NCBI GenBank assembly: GCA_030068145.1
Contig: JAPJBO010000629.1
Coordinates: 1-64,000, forward strand
DNA length: 64,000 nucleotides
DNA from: Diplonema papillatum
Lineage: Eukaryota > Euglenozoa > Diplonemea > Diplonemida > Diplonemidae
Reading direction: 5' to 3'
The notes beneath the pieces were generated by a model. That model worked only from the letters and a program-made list of their open reading frames with translations, was not told where the DNA came from and ran no database searches. The position numbers and the translations under genes were made by a program. Shown here one piece after another: positions 19,457-29,954 of this stretch (the stretch's first letter is position 1; the number at the start of each line of letters is the position of its first letter).

Positions 19457-21784
19457 ATGTGTGGCGGGACCTCGGATGCGGTCAGCGCCGAGGACGTGAT
19501 TCTCGAGCTCCAGCTCGAGTATGTTGTTCCGGGGCACGCGTTCGGATCCGACTGCGTGTGCGCGTTAGAGAGCCGGTTCGAGCCCTTGAGGGAGTGGCTC
19601 TATGTCGCGGAGTCGCTCGAGGGGTGGCGTGGTCGGCGTCAGTTCGTGTCATTGGGAGAGCTGTTGCTGCGGGAGCTGCGCATCGAGTTCGTGTGCGCCC
19701 GCGACGGGTTCTCGCGGAAGGAGTTCCGGATGCGGTTGCAGCTGGAGAGCGAGGATGCGCTGGACAGGGCCGTGGCTGAGCTCTGGTTGGATCGTCGGAA
19801 GATGGGCAGCGCACCGCCGTCCGAGGAGAGGCGGCCCAGGAGGAGGAAGCGCATCCCCCCGGCGATACGGCGCCGGCGCAAGCGCGACCAGTGCGAGGCA
19901 GGGGCGCCTCCGCAGCAGCCGAACCCATCGGGGGCTCCCCTCCTCCCTCCCCGAACAATCAACAACAACCCAACCACCCCCACGGGATTGGTCAATGACG
20001 AGCACCGGCAACGCAACGCCGCATCGTCTGACTCCCGTGGGATCCGTTCAACTACCCGAGCTTCCCCGAACGAAGGGGAACCCCCAGCGCAGCGACTCAG
20101 CCTGGACCCAGGTCCGCAGAGCGACGCAGCGCGAGGCCCCGCAGGCGCAACGACCTGCGGTTACGCAGCGCAAGACGTCGGCCACAGCGGTCGTGTCGGG
20201 TGTGACAACCCATGCCCCGATGTGCTGCGACCCGGTCCGGTTGGTAGTTTCCCGTCAGGGGGACACGTGGCGTGCTCAAGCAATGCGCTGCGACCCGGCC
20301 CGGAGGAGGACCTTTTGGGGGCGAGACGTCTCGCAGTGGGCGGATGGAGTCCTGCCCTCGGGATGGCACCCGGGGTGGTAGATGGGCTAGGCCCGCTTTT
20401 GCCGCCAATCCCTGTGCAACCAGGAGTAACTCAGCTAGGTGTCACGGGGTTCGCTCCTTCTGTTTTTGACATATGGGAGGTCGGCGCTCCTTTTCCTTCT
20501 TCTGAGCTAGCCTTTGCAGAGGGAGCGCCTTCTCCGGAGGGTTTTTTCCCCTTGGCCTCCGCACTTCAGAGCGTTCCGGAGTTCAGGGTTGCTGATCTGC
20601 TGCCCGTCGAGGAGTTGCCCGCTCCGCCAGCCATGCCCGGCGCTGGGTTTACAGCTTTGCCGCCGCACGTGAAGGGGGATTGTCTAGCTCCGCTGAGCGA
20701 CGTGGTGGGCCGTCGGGTCCACGGCTTTACCAGACGCGCGCACAACACGCGCATTCCACAGTCGCAGGCGGAAAAGGAGGCACCTCTCCACGTGGCGGCG
20801 GTGCCGGCCATGGACACCGCAGCGCTCCGGCACAGGATGCGACCCGACGTTCGCGCCAGATTCGACTCAGTCTGGAAAGCCACGTTTTTCCCCGTCCGGG
20901 ATGTTCAAGGAGAAAACGCGTCCGAGGGCCAGCAGAGGAGGAGTCACCTCATGCACTCCCACGCTTCCGAGCTCGTGCGGCTAGGCATTGCGTCACCCTC
21001 CGACACGCCGGGCACTTTCCGCAACGTGCCTTTCACGGTCGTGGAGGACAAGGCGGGCCGCCTGCGCCAGCGGTTTATTTTGTGGACGCAGGAGGCCAAC
21101 GACTTGCTGAGCCGCCAGGGCTACGTGGCCCAGGTACCATTGGGTCATGTCTCGGAGTATCTTGACGTAGTCGAGTCGGAGTGCGCCACAACGCGTGATT
21201 TGCGTTGTGGCTTTTATCAAGTAGAGGTCCCGGAGGAGGCTCGAGAGAACTTCGGATTCCTCGATGAACAAGGCAATGCCTACGTCCTAAATAGGCTGCC
21301 AATGGGACACTCGTGTGCACCAGAGCTGATGCACACGCTAACAGCTGTGTTAGCAAGTCACCCAGACTTCGTTGGGCCTGAATTCACGGCCGACGGTGTA
21401 ACAGTCCATGTCTGGGTGGACAATATTCGTTTTTGTGGGTCCCGTGCCGCAGTGCTCTGCCAGACCGAGAAACTCGATCGGCTGGCCGCACGGGTACATG
21501 CTTCTTGGAAGCCCGAGGATAGTAACGACGCTTCCTCGGGTTATGATTTTATAGGAGTAACTTTTGACCATGGTCGGAAGACCGTCTCTCCTGCGGCTCG
21601 CTTGATCGAAAAGATCCGGGCCGTAGATCTGTCTAGCCCCTCCGCCGGCGATTTAGAATCGCTCAGCGGCCGCCTGCTCCATGCGAGTGCAGTCGCGAAC
21701 GCGTTCCCCGGCTCGTTCTGGTTCGCCGTCAAGTTCTTACGACGGATAACGAACAGCCTCAACAAGGGAACTCGCACACAATAA
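19457..21784 (+). CDS. reverse transcriptase polyprotein with gag-like N-terminus
   Basis: 775 codons from the ATG at 19457 to TAA at 21782-21784. Residues 1-130 are an unrecognised helical domain, followed by an Arg/Lys patch (RRPRRRKRIPPAIRRRRKR). Residues 150-400 are Pro/Ser/Gly-rich linker. The RT lies at about 450-760: motif A near 578 (TRDLRCGFYQVEV), motif B near 613 (RLPMGHSCAPEL), and motif C near 650 (VHVWVDNIRF). VDN replaces the usual YxDD, as in the second RT at 34.4 kb. The reading frame continues past the stop directly into RNase H. DIRS/VIPER-like RTs are the nearest group I can name. Confidence 0.8.
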   Translation: MCGGTSDAVSAEDVILELQLEYVVPGHAFGSDCVCALESRFEPLREWLYVAESLEGWRGRRQFVSLGELLLRELRIEFVCARDGFSRKEFRMRLQLESEDALDRAVAELWLDRRKMGSAPPSEERRPRRRKRIPPAIRRRRKRDQCEAGAPPQQPNPSGAPLLPPRTINNNPTTPTGLVNDEHRQRNAASSDSRGIRSTTRASPNEGEPPAQRLSLDPGPQSDAARGPAGATTCGYAAQDVGHSGRVGCDNPCPDVLRPGPVGSFPSGGHVACSSNALRPGPEEDLLGARRLAVGGWSPALGMAPGVVDGLGPLLPPIPVQPGVTQLGVTGFAPSVFDIWEVGAPFPSSELAFAEGAPSPEGFFPLASALQSVPEFRVADLLPVEELPAPPAMPGAGFTALPPHVKGDCLAPLSDVVGRRVHGFTRRAHNTRIPQSQAEKEAPLHVAAVPAMDTAALRHRMRPDVRARFDSVWKATFFPVRDVQGENASEGQQRRSHLMHSHASELVRLGIASPSDTPGTFRNVPFTVVEDKAGRLRQRFILWTQEANDLLSRQGYVAQVPLGHVSEYLDVVESECATTRDLRCGFYQVEVPEEARENFGFLDEQGNAYVLNRLPMGHSCAPELMHTLTAVLASHPDFVGPEFTADGVTVHVWVDNIRFCGSRAAVLCQTEKLDRLAARVHASWKPEDSNDASSGYDFIGVTFDHGRKTVSPAARLIEKIRAVDLSSPSAGDLESLSGRLLHASAVANAFPGSFWFAVKFLRRITNSLNKGTRTQ

Positions 21785-22372
21785 GAGACTGTGCCTGTGC
21801 TGGCCTCCGTACGGAGAGATTTGCGATCGTGGATCGATTCGGTCGATGTGAGCAGAAAGTTCACGCGCCCGTCCACGAATCGCCCGTACGCGGTCTACGT
21901 AGACGCGTCACTGCAGGGGTGGGGTGCTGTCCTGGTCGACCGGCAGACAGCAGAATTGACTGTGTTGGGTGGTACATGGACCGAGCAGGAAGCTCGGCAC
22001 CACATCAACACACTCGAAGCACTGGCTCTGAAGAGAGCGGTGGATGCGCTACCCCCGTCAGTATCAGGGAGCGTGGTCGACGTCCATGTCGACAACACGA
22101 CCGTGGTCGGGGTGGCGCGAAAGAAAAACTGCATGTTGAACAAGTCATTGAATGACGCAGTTGTGCACGCGTTGACCCGACTACGGGATTTGAAATGTTC
22201 CTGGTCCATCTCGTGGATCAGCACGAAGGAAAACCCGGCCGATGTCCCTTCAAGAGTTGCCCTTGCCGCTGACGCCTCGGAAGAGGATCGACAGCGACTT
22301 TTACTTGCGGTGAGGGCATTCTTTACTCGCGAGGGGGCAGGTGGCGTGACGTCGTCCCGGCGGCGATCATAG
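21785..22372 (+). CDS. RNase H domain, in frame after one stop codon
   Basis: Same frame as the RT; only the TAA at 21782-21784 separates them. The domain shows the four acidic positions of type I RNase H: VYVDASLQGWG, NTLEALALKRA, VHVDNTTVV and the late KENPADVPSR segment. It degrades the RNA strand of the RT hybrid. Length to TAG at 22370-22372 is about 195 codons. Either a single nonsense mutation inactivated the polyprotein, or readthrough or reinitiation (GTG at 21791) makes the domain. No other defect is seen in the domain. Confidence 0.8.
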   Translation, partial: ETVPVLASVRRDLRSWIDSVDVSRKFTRPSTNRPYAVYVDASLQGWGAVLVDRQTAELTVLGGTWTEQEARHHINTLEALALKRAVDALPPSVSGSVVDVHVDNTTVVGVARKKNCMLNKSLNDAVVHALTRLRDLKCSWSISWISTKENPADVPSRVALAADASEEDRQRLLLAVRAFFTREGAGGVTSSRRRS

Positions 22373-22455
22373 CTTGCCTCATGGTCGGTGTTCCCCTTCG
22401 TTTGTTTTGTGAGTATCCTGACTGGTGACCTTTTACCGTTCTCTTTCAACTGGAG

Positions 22456-22559
22456 TGGCCACGGCGGAACCCGTCAAGTGGGAGAACCCACCAACAGACG
22501 AACGGAGGAAGGAGCTCAGGCCGAAGTTTGTAGAGCATCTGTGTGAAATCGGAAAGTAG
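22456..22559 (+). CDS. possible small terminal exon inside the retroelement
   Basis: After an acceptor-like ctctttcaactggag, 34 codons read with normal composition (ATAEPVKWENPPTDERRKEL...) and end EIGK-TAG at 22557-22559. It lies between RNase H and the right inverted repeat. No function is recognised. It could be a residual part of a third ORF. Confidence 0.3.
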
Positions 22560-22910
22560 GTGCGAGAACAGGCAAACCTTGTGCGCTAGCTTCGTTCAAC
22601 CGTGAATCAATAAGCAGGGCCTACCCCACATTCTCACTGTCATTTGAGAGAGAGAGAGAGCGCTGCCAGAGGAAAGCCAGCCGAACAACGGCTGCAGACC
22701 CCGCCTCAGAACGAGTGCGATGATGCCAGAAGAAGCCAAAAAAAGAAAGAGGAAGGTGAGACTGACATTCTTTGCTCCTGCTGGGTTTGGGCTTTTGTTG
22801 CTGCCAGAGTGACTAGTAGTAACCCCCGCCTCCTCCCAAACTCTTCTGGTGTTGGTTTGGGTAGGTGCTCCTCCTGCCCTGCGCTTTGCTCCAATTCCCA
22901 CGGTAAACCA

Positions 22911-22933
22911 TAGTAGTAGTAGTAGTAGTAGTA
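22911..22933. repeat. (TAG)n microsatellite
   Basis: TAG units adjoin the outer edge of the right inverted repeat of the retroelement. Confidence 0.9.
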
Positions 22934-22959
22934 TGTGTTGTCTGCCGAAGCAGCCGGAG

Positions 22960-23925
22960 ACAGCAGGCGCAGGGGGCAGGTCTTGCTTTACTTTTCTCTT
23001 CTGCATGGAGACCCGCCCCCGGCATCCCGACTGTCCAATCACTGTCGAGAAAGGTTTGCGCCTATTGTGATGAGGTGGTTGACCAGGCCCCCACGAAGCC
23101 TTATACACAACACGGCTACAACACGAGGATGCAGCCCTGCTTTGGTGTCCACTCAGCCATCAGGCCATTGGCTGCTAAGCACCCCCCGACCGGTCGAGTT
23201 GCCACTTTTGTGGCCCTCTCTTCGCCGGGCGGTGCTGTCAGCACTTGTTCCGCATCGCATCAAGTACATGATGCTGACGGTTGGGGGATCCGCGACCGCG
23301 ACTCAATTAAGGTGCGGTCAACAGTAGGCATGTTTACTCTACCGGCAGAAATTGTTTGGGTTGGCGCTTGTGTTTCTTCTCTTCAGTGACAGTGATTTCA
23401 GTGTCATCAGGGTTGAATATATGAATCGGTCCTGTGCATTCCTTCACATGCACGTGGGGGTGGTTGATTGTACCAAGCAGGTGTCAGTAGGAAGCTGCAC
23501 TGGTTGCTTCGGGTGGCCTTCCCCTCAGATGCCAGTACCTGATACTTGTCACAGTTTTTGGTGCAGACCTGAGCGGAACTAGAATCAAGTAGAGAACTAT
23601 GAATTAGGACAGCGTGCATGGTGAACGGAGTAGTACAGGTGAAGGATAGCTGCTGTCGTACTCACCCTCACCCCTCTGAACTACGTCCTCAAAAGTAAGG
23701 ACCCTTTCGCAAAAGGGTCAACGAAGTCGGCAGTGACTGGCTCACCAGACTGAAAACTGGACGCTGTTGTCGCAAAACCCGTCTGATGGGCAGACCTTCC
23801 AAAGATCAGCCGGCTGATTCTCAGCGGGTCAGTTTTTCAAGAACTGTTTTTCCGGCTGAAATCAGCGCTTTTTTCCTTAGCGCGAGCACTGTTAGTACTT
23901 CCCGTATGAGCTTCACAGGTACGTC
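22960..23925. other. no gene seen
   Basis: Mixed-composition DNA between the retroelement and the 68-bp array. Open frames here are short and overlap on all strands. I support no gene. Confidence 0.5.
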
Positions 23926-23929
23926 CCGT

Positions 23930-26900
23930 GAGCTTCCCGAGTGCACCCCTTGTGCACCCAAGTAAGGCCACCGGATCACTTCCCATGAACTCACCAAGAA
24001 GTTCCCGAGTACACCCCTTGTACACCCAAGTAAGGTCACCGGATCACTTCCCATGAACTCACTAAGAAGTTCCCGAGTACACCCCTTGTACACCCAAGTA
24101 AGGCCACCGGATCACTTCCCATGAACTCACTAAGAAGTTCCCGAGTACACCCCTTGTACACCCAAGTAAGGCCACCGGATCACTTCCCATGAACTCACCA
24201 AGAAGTTCCCGAATACACCCCTTGTACACCCAAGTAAGGCCACCGGATCACTTCCCATGAACTCACCAAGAAGTTCCCGAGTACACCCCTTGTACACCCA
24301 AGTAAGGCCACCGGATCACTTCCCATGAACTCACCAAGAAGTTCCCGAATACACCCCTTGTACACCCAAGTAAGGCCACCGGATCACTTCCCATGAACTC
24401 ACCAAGAAGTTCCCGAGTACACCCCTTGTACACCCAAGTAAGGCCACCGGATCACTTCCCATGAACTCACCAAGAAGTTCCCGAGTACACCCCTTGTACA
24501 CCCAAGTAAGGCCACCGGATCACTTCCCATGAACTCACCAAGAAGTTCCCGAGTACACCCCTTGTACACCCAAGTAAGGCCACCGGATCACTTCCCATGA
24601 ACTCACCAAGAAGTTCCCGAGTACACCCCTTGTACACCCAAGTAAGGCCACCGGATCACTTCCCATGAACTCACCAAGAAGTTCCCGAATACACCCCTTG
24701 TACACCCAAGTAAGGCCACCGGATCACTTCCCATGAACTCACTAAGAAGTTCCCGAGTACACCCCTTGTACACCCAAGTAAGGCCACCGGATCACTTCCC
24801 ATGAACTCACTAAGAAGTTCCCGAGTACACCCCTTGTACACCCAAGTAAGGCCACCGGATCACTTCCCATGAACTCACTAAGAAGTTCCCGAGTACACCC
24901 CTTGTACACCCAAGTAAGGCCACCGGATCACTTCCCATGAACTCACCAAGAAGTTCCCGAGTACACCCCTTGTACACCCAAGTAAGGCCACCGGATCACT
25001 TCCCATGAACTCACCAAGAAGTTCCCGAGTACACCCCTTGTACACCCAAGTAAGGCCACCGGATCACTTCCCATGAACTCACCAAGAAGTTCCCGAGTAC
25101 ACCCCTTGTACACCCAAGTAAGGCCACCGGATCACTTCCCATGAACTCACCAAGAAGTTCCCGAATACACCCCTTGTACACCCAAGTAAGGCCACCGGAT
25201 CACTTCCCATGAACTCACCAAGAAGTTCCCGAGTACACCCCTTGTACACCCAAGTAAGGCCACCGGATCACTTCCCATGAACTCACCAAGAAGTTCCCGA
25301 GTACACCCCTTGTACACCCAAGTAAGGCCACCGGATCACTTCCCATGAACTCACCAAGAAGTTCCCGAGTACACCCCTTGTACACCCAAGTAAGGCCACC
25401 GGATCACTTCCCATGAACTCACCAAGAAGTTCCCGAGTACACCCCTTGTACACCCAAGTAAGGCCACCGGATCACTTCCCATGAACTCACCAAGAAGTTC
25501 CCGAATACACCCCTTGTGCACCCAAGTAAGGCCACCGGATCACTTCCCATGAACTCACCAAGAAGTTCCCGAGTACACCCCTTGTGCACCCAAGTAAGGC
25601 CACCGGATCACTTCCCATGAACTCACCAAGAAGTTCCCGAGTACACCCCTTGTACACCCAAGTAAGGCCACCGGATCACTTCCCATGAACTCACCAAGAA
25701 GTTCCCGAATACACCCCTTGTACACCCAAGTAAGGCCACCGGATCACTTCCCATGAACTCACCAAGAAGTTCCCGAGTACACCCCTTGTACACCCAAGTA
25801 AGGCCACCGGATCACTTCCCATGAACTCACCAAGAAGTTCCCGAGTACACCCCTTGTACACCCAAGTAAGGCCACCGGATCACTTCCCATGAACTCACCA
25901 AGAAGTTCCCGAATACACCCCTTGTACACCCAAGTAAGGCCACCGGATCACTTCCCATGAACTCACCAAGAAGTTCCCGAGTACACCCCTTGTACACCCA
26001 AGTAAGGCCACCGGATCACTTCCCATGAACTCACCAAGAAGTTCCCGAATACACCCCTTGTACACCCAAGTAAGGCCACCGGATCACTTCCCATGAACTC
26101 ACCAAGAAGTTCCCGAATACACCCCTTGTACACCCAAGTAAGGCCACCGGATCACTTCCCATGAACTCACCAAGAAGTTCCCGAGTACACCCCTTGTACA
26201 CCCAAGTAAGGCCACCGGATCACTTCCCATGAACTCACCAAGAAGTTCCCGAGTACACCCCTTGTACACCCAAGTAAGGCCACCGGATCACTTCCCATGA
26301 ACTCACCAAGAAGTTCCCGAGTACACCCCTTGTACACCCAAGTAAGGCCACCGGATCACTTCCCATGAACTCACCAAGAAGTTCCCGAATACACCCCTTG
26401 TACACCCAAGTAAGGCCACCGGATCACTTCCCATGAACTCACCAAGAAGTTCCCGAGTACACCCCTTGTACACCCAAGTAAGGCCACCGGATCACTTCCC
26501 ATGAACTCACCAAGAAGTTCCCGAGTACACCCCTTGTACACCCAAGTAAGGCCACCGGATCACTTCCCATGAACTCACCAAGAAGTTCCCGAGTACACCC
26601 CTTGTACACCCAAGTAAGGCCACCGGATCACTTCCCATGAACTCACTAAGAAGTTCCCGAGTACACCCCTTGTACACCCAAGTAAGGCCACCGGATCACT
26701 TCCCATGAACTCACTAAGAAGTTCCCGAGTACACCCCTTGTACACCCAAGTAAGGCCACCGGATCACTTCCCATGAACTCACTAAGAAGTTCCCGAGTAC
26801 ACCCCTTGTACACCCAAGTAAGGCCACCGGATCACTTCCCATGAACTCACCAAGAAGTTCCCGAGTACACCCCTTGTACACCCAAGTAAGGCCACCGGAT

Positions 26901-27168
26901 CACTTCCCATGAACTCACCAAGAAGTTCCCGAGTACACCCCTTGTACACCCAAGTAAGGCCACCGGATCACTTCCCATGAACTCACCAAGAAGTTCCCGA
27001 GTACACCCCTTGTGCACCCAAGTAAGGCCACCGGATCACTTCCCATGAACTCACCAAGAAGTTCCCGAGTACACCCCTTGTACACCCAAGTAAGGCCACC
27101 GGATCACTTCCCATGAACTCACCAAGAAGTTCCCGAATACACCCCTTGTGCACCCCAAGTAAGGCCAC
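23930..27168. repeat. 68-bp satellite array, about 47 copies
   Basis: An uninterrupted array with exact 68-bp period: AAGTAAGGCCACCGGATCAC, TTCCCATGAACTCACCAAGA, AGTTCCCGAGTACACCCCTT and GTACACCC. Copies differ mainly at three sites (accaag/actaag, gagtac/gaatac, gtacac/gtgcac). Only the first copy (to 23965) is strongly degenerate. The array ends abruptly at 27168, about 270 bp from the duplicated nucleolin-like block. Confidence 0.97.
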
Positions 27169-27503
27169 CCGACCACACCACCACAGGTGCCGATTTTATG
27201 TAAGACCCTTCAGGGACAGTCTTCCACCTGTAGATATTCGACCCCCTTCTTCCGTTAAAGCTCTTTTGGCCACCCTCAGCGAGGGCGACCCTTGGTACAT
27301 TAAGCGCGGCTTCGGCCACTTCGGGACGGCTGGGCGTGATGCAATGGCGTGTGAATGAATGGGTGTGGTATGATGTGTCTCCTTTTTTTTTCTCCGGGAC
27401 ATTTCCTTCGGAAAAGCGTAGTGATACGATGATGATGACAACAGAACGCACTGCAGGCAAGGAACTGGAAGAGAGCTAGAACGAAACGGAGCAGGGAGCG
27501 GGC

Positions 27504-28797
27504 TTAGTCAGAGTCGGAGTCGTCGAACGTCTTGACCTGGTTCTGGGTACCGGCGGCGTCGACGTCGAAGCTGGCGTTGTTTCTGCTCGGGGGTCCGTAG
27601 TCACCCTTCTTGCCCTTCTTGCCACCCTTCTTTCCGCCCTTGTCTCCCTTTCCTCCCTTCTTGCCTCCCTTGTCACCCTTTCCTCCCTTGTCGCCCTTCG
27701 GCTTGGGGGTGAAGCCACCAGCCCACTCGATCCACACCTGGCTGCCCTTGATGTCGATTTGGCCCTGTTTGTGAAGGTTTGCGGAATGGGCTCATGAAAA
27801 TGTATCGGGCAAGCAACAAGCCTGGTGATGCACTTGATATGCGGTTGATATCCCCACAGATACGAGAACAGTGTTCGCATTCGAGCGCGGTGGCAGCAGA
27901 AACTGTCAAGCCGTGTCAATTGGCAGACGGGAAAAAAAGCGTCGTCGGAAGCTTTTTCCGACGACTCGGTCCCGCCGGCATTTCAGAGGTTCGCGGGAGC
28001 ATTTAAATGAAAAGAAAGCACACCGGCTTCGCGGCTTCAACGGCGGACTCTTCGCTGTCGAGGGTGATGAAGGCCTTGCCAGTCGAAACACCCTCACGCA
28101 TGATCCAGCGGCAGCGGCTCACCCAGTAGTCCTTGAGGGCTCCCTTGATGTCTTCCTCGGTGCAGTCCTCCGGAAGCTTGTTGAGGCAGACCTGCATCTT
28201 CGACTGCTGTGCGTAGTAGTCCTCGTCCGAGAGCCACTCTCCCTTGTTGCCGCCCTTGTCGCCCTTCTTGCCGCCCTTCTTTCCTCCCTTGTCGCCCTTC
28301 TTTCCCTTCTTGCCTCCCTTCTTGCCGCCTTCTCCCTCTTCGTCGTCACGCTTGCGCTTCTCGCCCACCTCGGCCACTGCCTTCGGTGACTTCTTCGCTG
28401 CCGGCTTCTCGTCAGAGTCGGAGTCGGAGTCGTCAGAGTCGGCCTTGACAGCTTTAGCGGCGCCGTTGGTCGTTTTGGCTGCCTTCGCGGGGGGTTCGTC
28501 GTCGGACGATGAGTCGTCGTCGGAGGAGGAAGAGTCCTTCTTGGCGGCTGCCTTCTTAGCAGTGGCCTTGGGGGACGCCTTGGCCTTGGGGGCCGGCTTG
28601 TCGTCGGAGGAGGAGTCGTCGTCAGAGGACGAGTCCTCCGCGGCTGCCGCCTTCTTCGGCACTGCCTTCGGCGACGCCTTCTTCGCCGGGGCCGGCGCGT
28701 CCGAAGACGAGTCGTCGCTGCTGCTGTCTGAGTCGGCGGCGGCGGCGGCCGGCATCTTCACGATGTCCTCCAACTTGTTCGTCAGCTTCGCGGCTTC
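27504..28797 (-). CDS. nucleolin-like acidic RRM protein, copy 2
   Basis: Exons 28797-28024 and 27764-27504, minus strand, intron 259 bp with the same donor and acceptor as copy 1. From the ATG at 28755 the product is 330 aa. It differs from copy 1 by loss of one SDSD pair in the acidic tract (four residues) and Val to Ile in RNP1 (KAFITLD). The last exon encodes the same 86 residues. Identity between the blocks starts near 27436 (10184 in copy 1) and stops exactly at the acceptor of the conserved exon (28798). Upstream sequence is unrelated in the two copies, so each may use a different first exon, or both start at the internal ATG. Confidence 0.85.
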
Positions 28798-28801
28798 CTG
28801 A

Positions 28802-29141
28802 AGAATTATTTTGTCCCTTCACGCAATGTGTGAGACTGAGCCGCCCGAGTGGATCCTGAACCACGTCCAGAATTGGGGTGCAGGGAAGTCACCCCCCCCG
28901 GGAATGCGGCCAAAAAAAATATTATTATTTCTCTTATTCTCGCGGTGTACGGTTTTTAGTGAAGATTCGTCCGTATAGGTTCAAAGAGATATGAACCCAT
29001 AGTGAATCTGTCAGCCGACAAAGTTCCGTAGCTTCGAGAACGCGCCAGTTAGACGATGCACAATTAAACATATCGTATGAGAGAGAGAAAGAGAGACGAG
29101 CTAGAGTGCGAGGACTGCTAAAGCGGCCTTACCGACACGCA
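28802..29141. other. no gene seen
   Basis: AT-rich stretch upstream of the nucleolin-like copy 2 with a C run (near 28890) and a GA-rich run (29075-29095). It would hold any first exon or promoter of copy 2, but none is recognisable. Confidence 0.5.
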
Positions 29142-29507
29142 ATGCGCGAGATCGGCAAAGGAGGTGGACGTCATCATCGAGAAGTGACACCGTTGGCGCC
29201 AAGCACGTTACGAGAGGCGGCCGGCCTGCTGCTTGCGCCGAAAATGGAGGACGCGAACGGCCGTTGTGGCGCACAGTCCACCGCCGGAGGAGGTTCTCAA
29301 GACATGCTGGACGGGACCCTCTGCACGCCCGCGAGCTCACCCGCGGTGACGAGAGAAGAGCGGAAGCCAAGAATTGGCATGAGAAGGCTCGCTCTCACCG
29401 TAGCTGGTTCCAATGTTGAGCTACTGAGGGCGTGCACATGCGAAGCGGAAAATTGCGCTTCTTGCTTTGCGGCGAGGAAGAAGGCGAAGCAAGACGAAGT
29501 CGCCTGA
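29142..29507 (+). CDS. hypothetical protein, Cys-containing C-terminus
   Basis: An ATG-initiated frame of 121 codons ending TGA at 29505-29507. Composition is ordinary. The C-terminal part has ACTCEAENCASC followed by a basic FAARKKAKQDE, which could be a small zinc site. No family is recognised and no introns are evident. The opposite strand is also open, so coding status is uncertain. Confidence 0.35.
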   Translation: MREIGKGGGRHHREVTPLAPSTLREAAGLLLAPKMEDANGRCGAQSTAGGGSQDMLDGTLCTPASSPAVTREERKPRIGMRRLALTVAGSNVELLRACTCEAENCASCFAARKKAKQDEVA

Positions 29508-29599
29508 TTGCAAAGTCATTCTGACACAAGCGGCACTGGCGAGAACCCCCTTCCATCACCCGGACACGCCCTGACGGCGCGCCTCGTACTGTCACGACA

Positions 29600-29645
29600 A
29601 CCGGTGCTCTACGCCTACCGTACCCGGTAGGCGTAGAGCACCGGT
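29600..29645. repeat. perfect 21-bp stem-loop
   Basis: ACCGGTGCTCTACGCCTACC-G, loop TACC, then its exact complement. No T run follows. It stands alone between a hypothetical ORF and the 135-bp repeats. Confidence 0.95.
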
Positions 29646-29954
29646 AGTGCGTAAACACTCCGACCGACCCAGTGCAAGACAACCCGACACAGACGATTTG
29701 GACAACGATACCACCGCCGATACACGCATCTTCAATCGAAGCCCGTCGGAGAAGATCTGACGAACAAAGTCCTCAATAGCAGAGGCAACCCGAAAACACC
29801 TGCTGCCAGGGACATTGAAGAGAATCCCGGCCTGCGATGCTTGCGCGTCGCGACGCGCAACGTGACTTCGCTATTGCGGCAGTCGCCTCGTGAATAATGC
29901 AACAGATATGGTGCCAACCTCAAACTGTTGTGGTACGTCGCGGCCGTGAAAGGA

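Larger units (their letters stand above)
19165..22909 (+). mobile_element. RT-RNase H retroelement bounded by 170-bp inverted repeats
   Basis: Two near-identical inverted repeats, 19165-19334 and 22741-22909, enclose RT and RNase H reading frames. They begin GGTTTACCGTGGGAATTGGA and end at CTCACCTTCCTCTTTCTTTT, with only a few mismatches. Inverted terminal repeats around an RT-RNase H gene are a DIRS-like trait. However, no tyrosine recombinase, integrase or endonuclease is present between them. It may be non-autonomous or have lost an ORF. Confidence 0.65.

Noticed and set aside
21782-21784. Reassigned TAA codon
   Set aside because: Both nucleolin-like genes and the 53.4-kb exon end at TAA, so TAA is a stop in this genome.
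23930-27168. CRISPR array
   Set aside because: The units are contiguous 68-bp repeats with no unique spacers and no cas genes; the DNA is eukaryotic.
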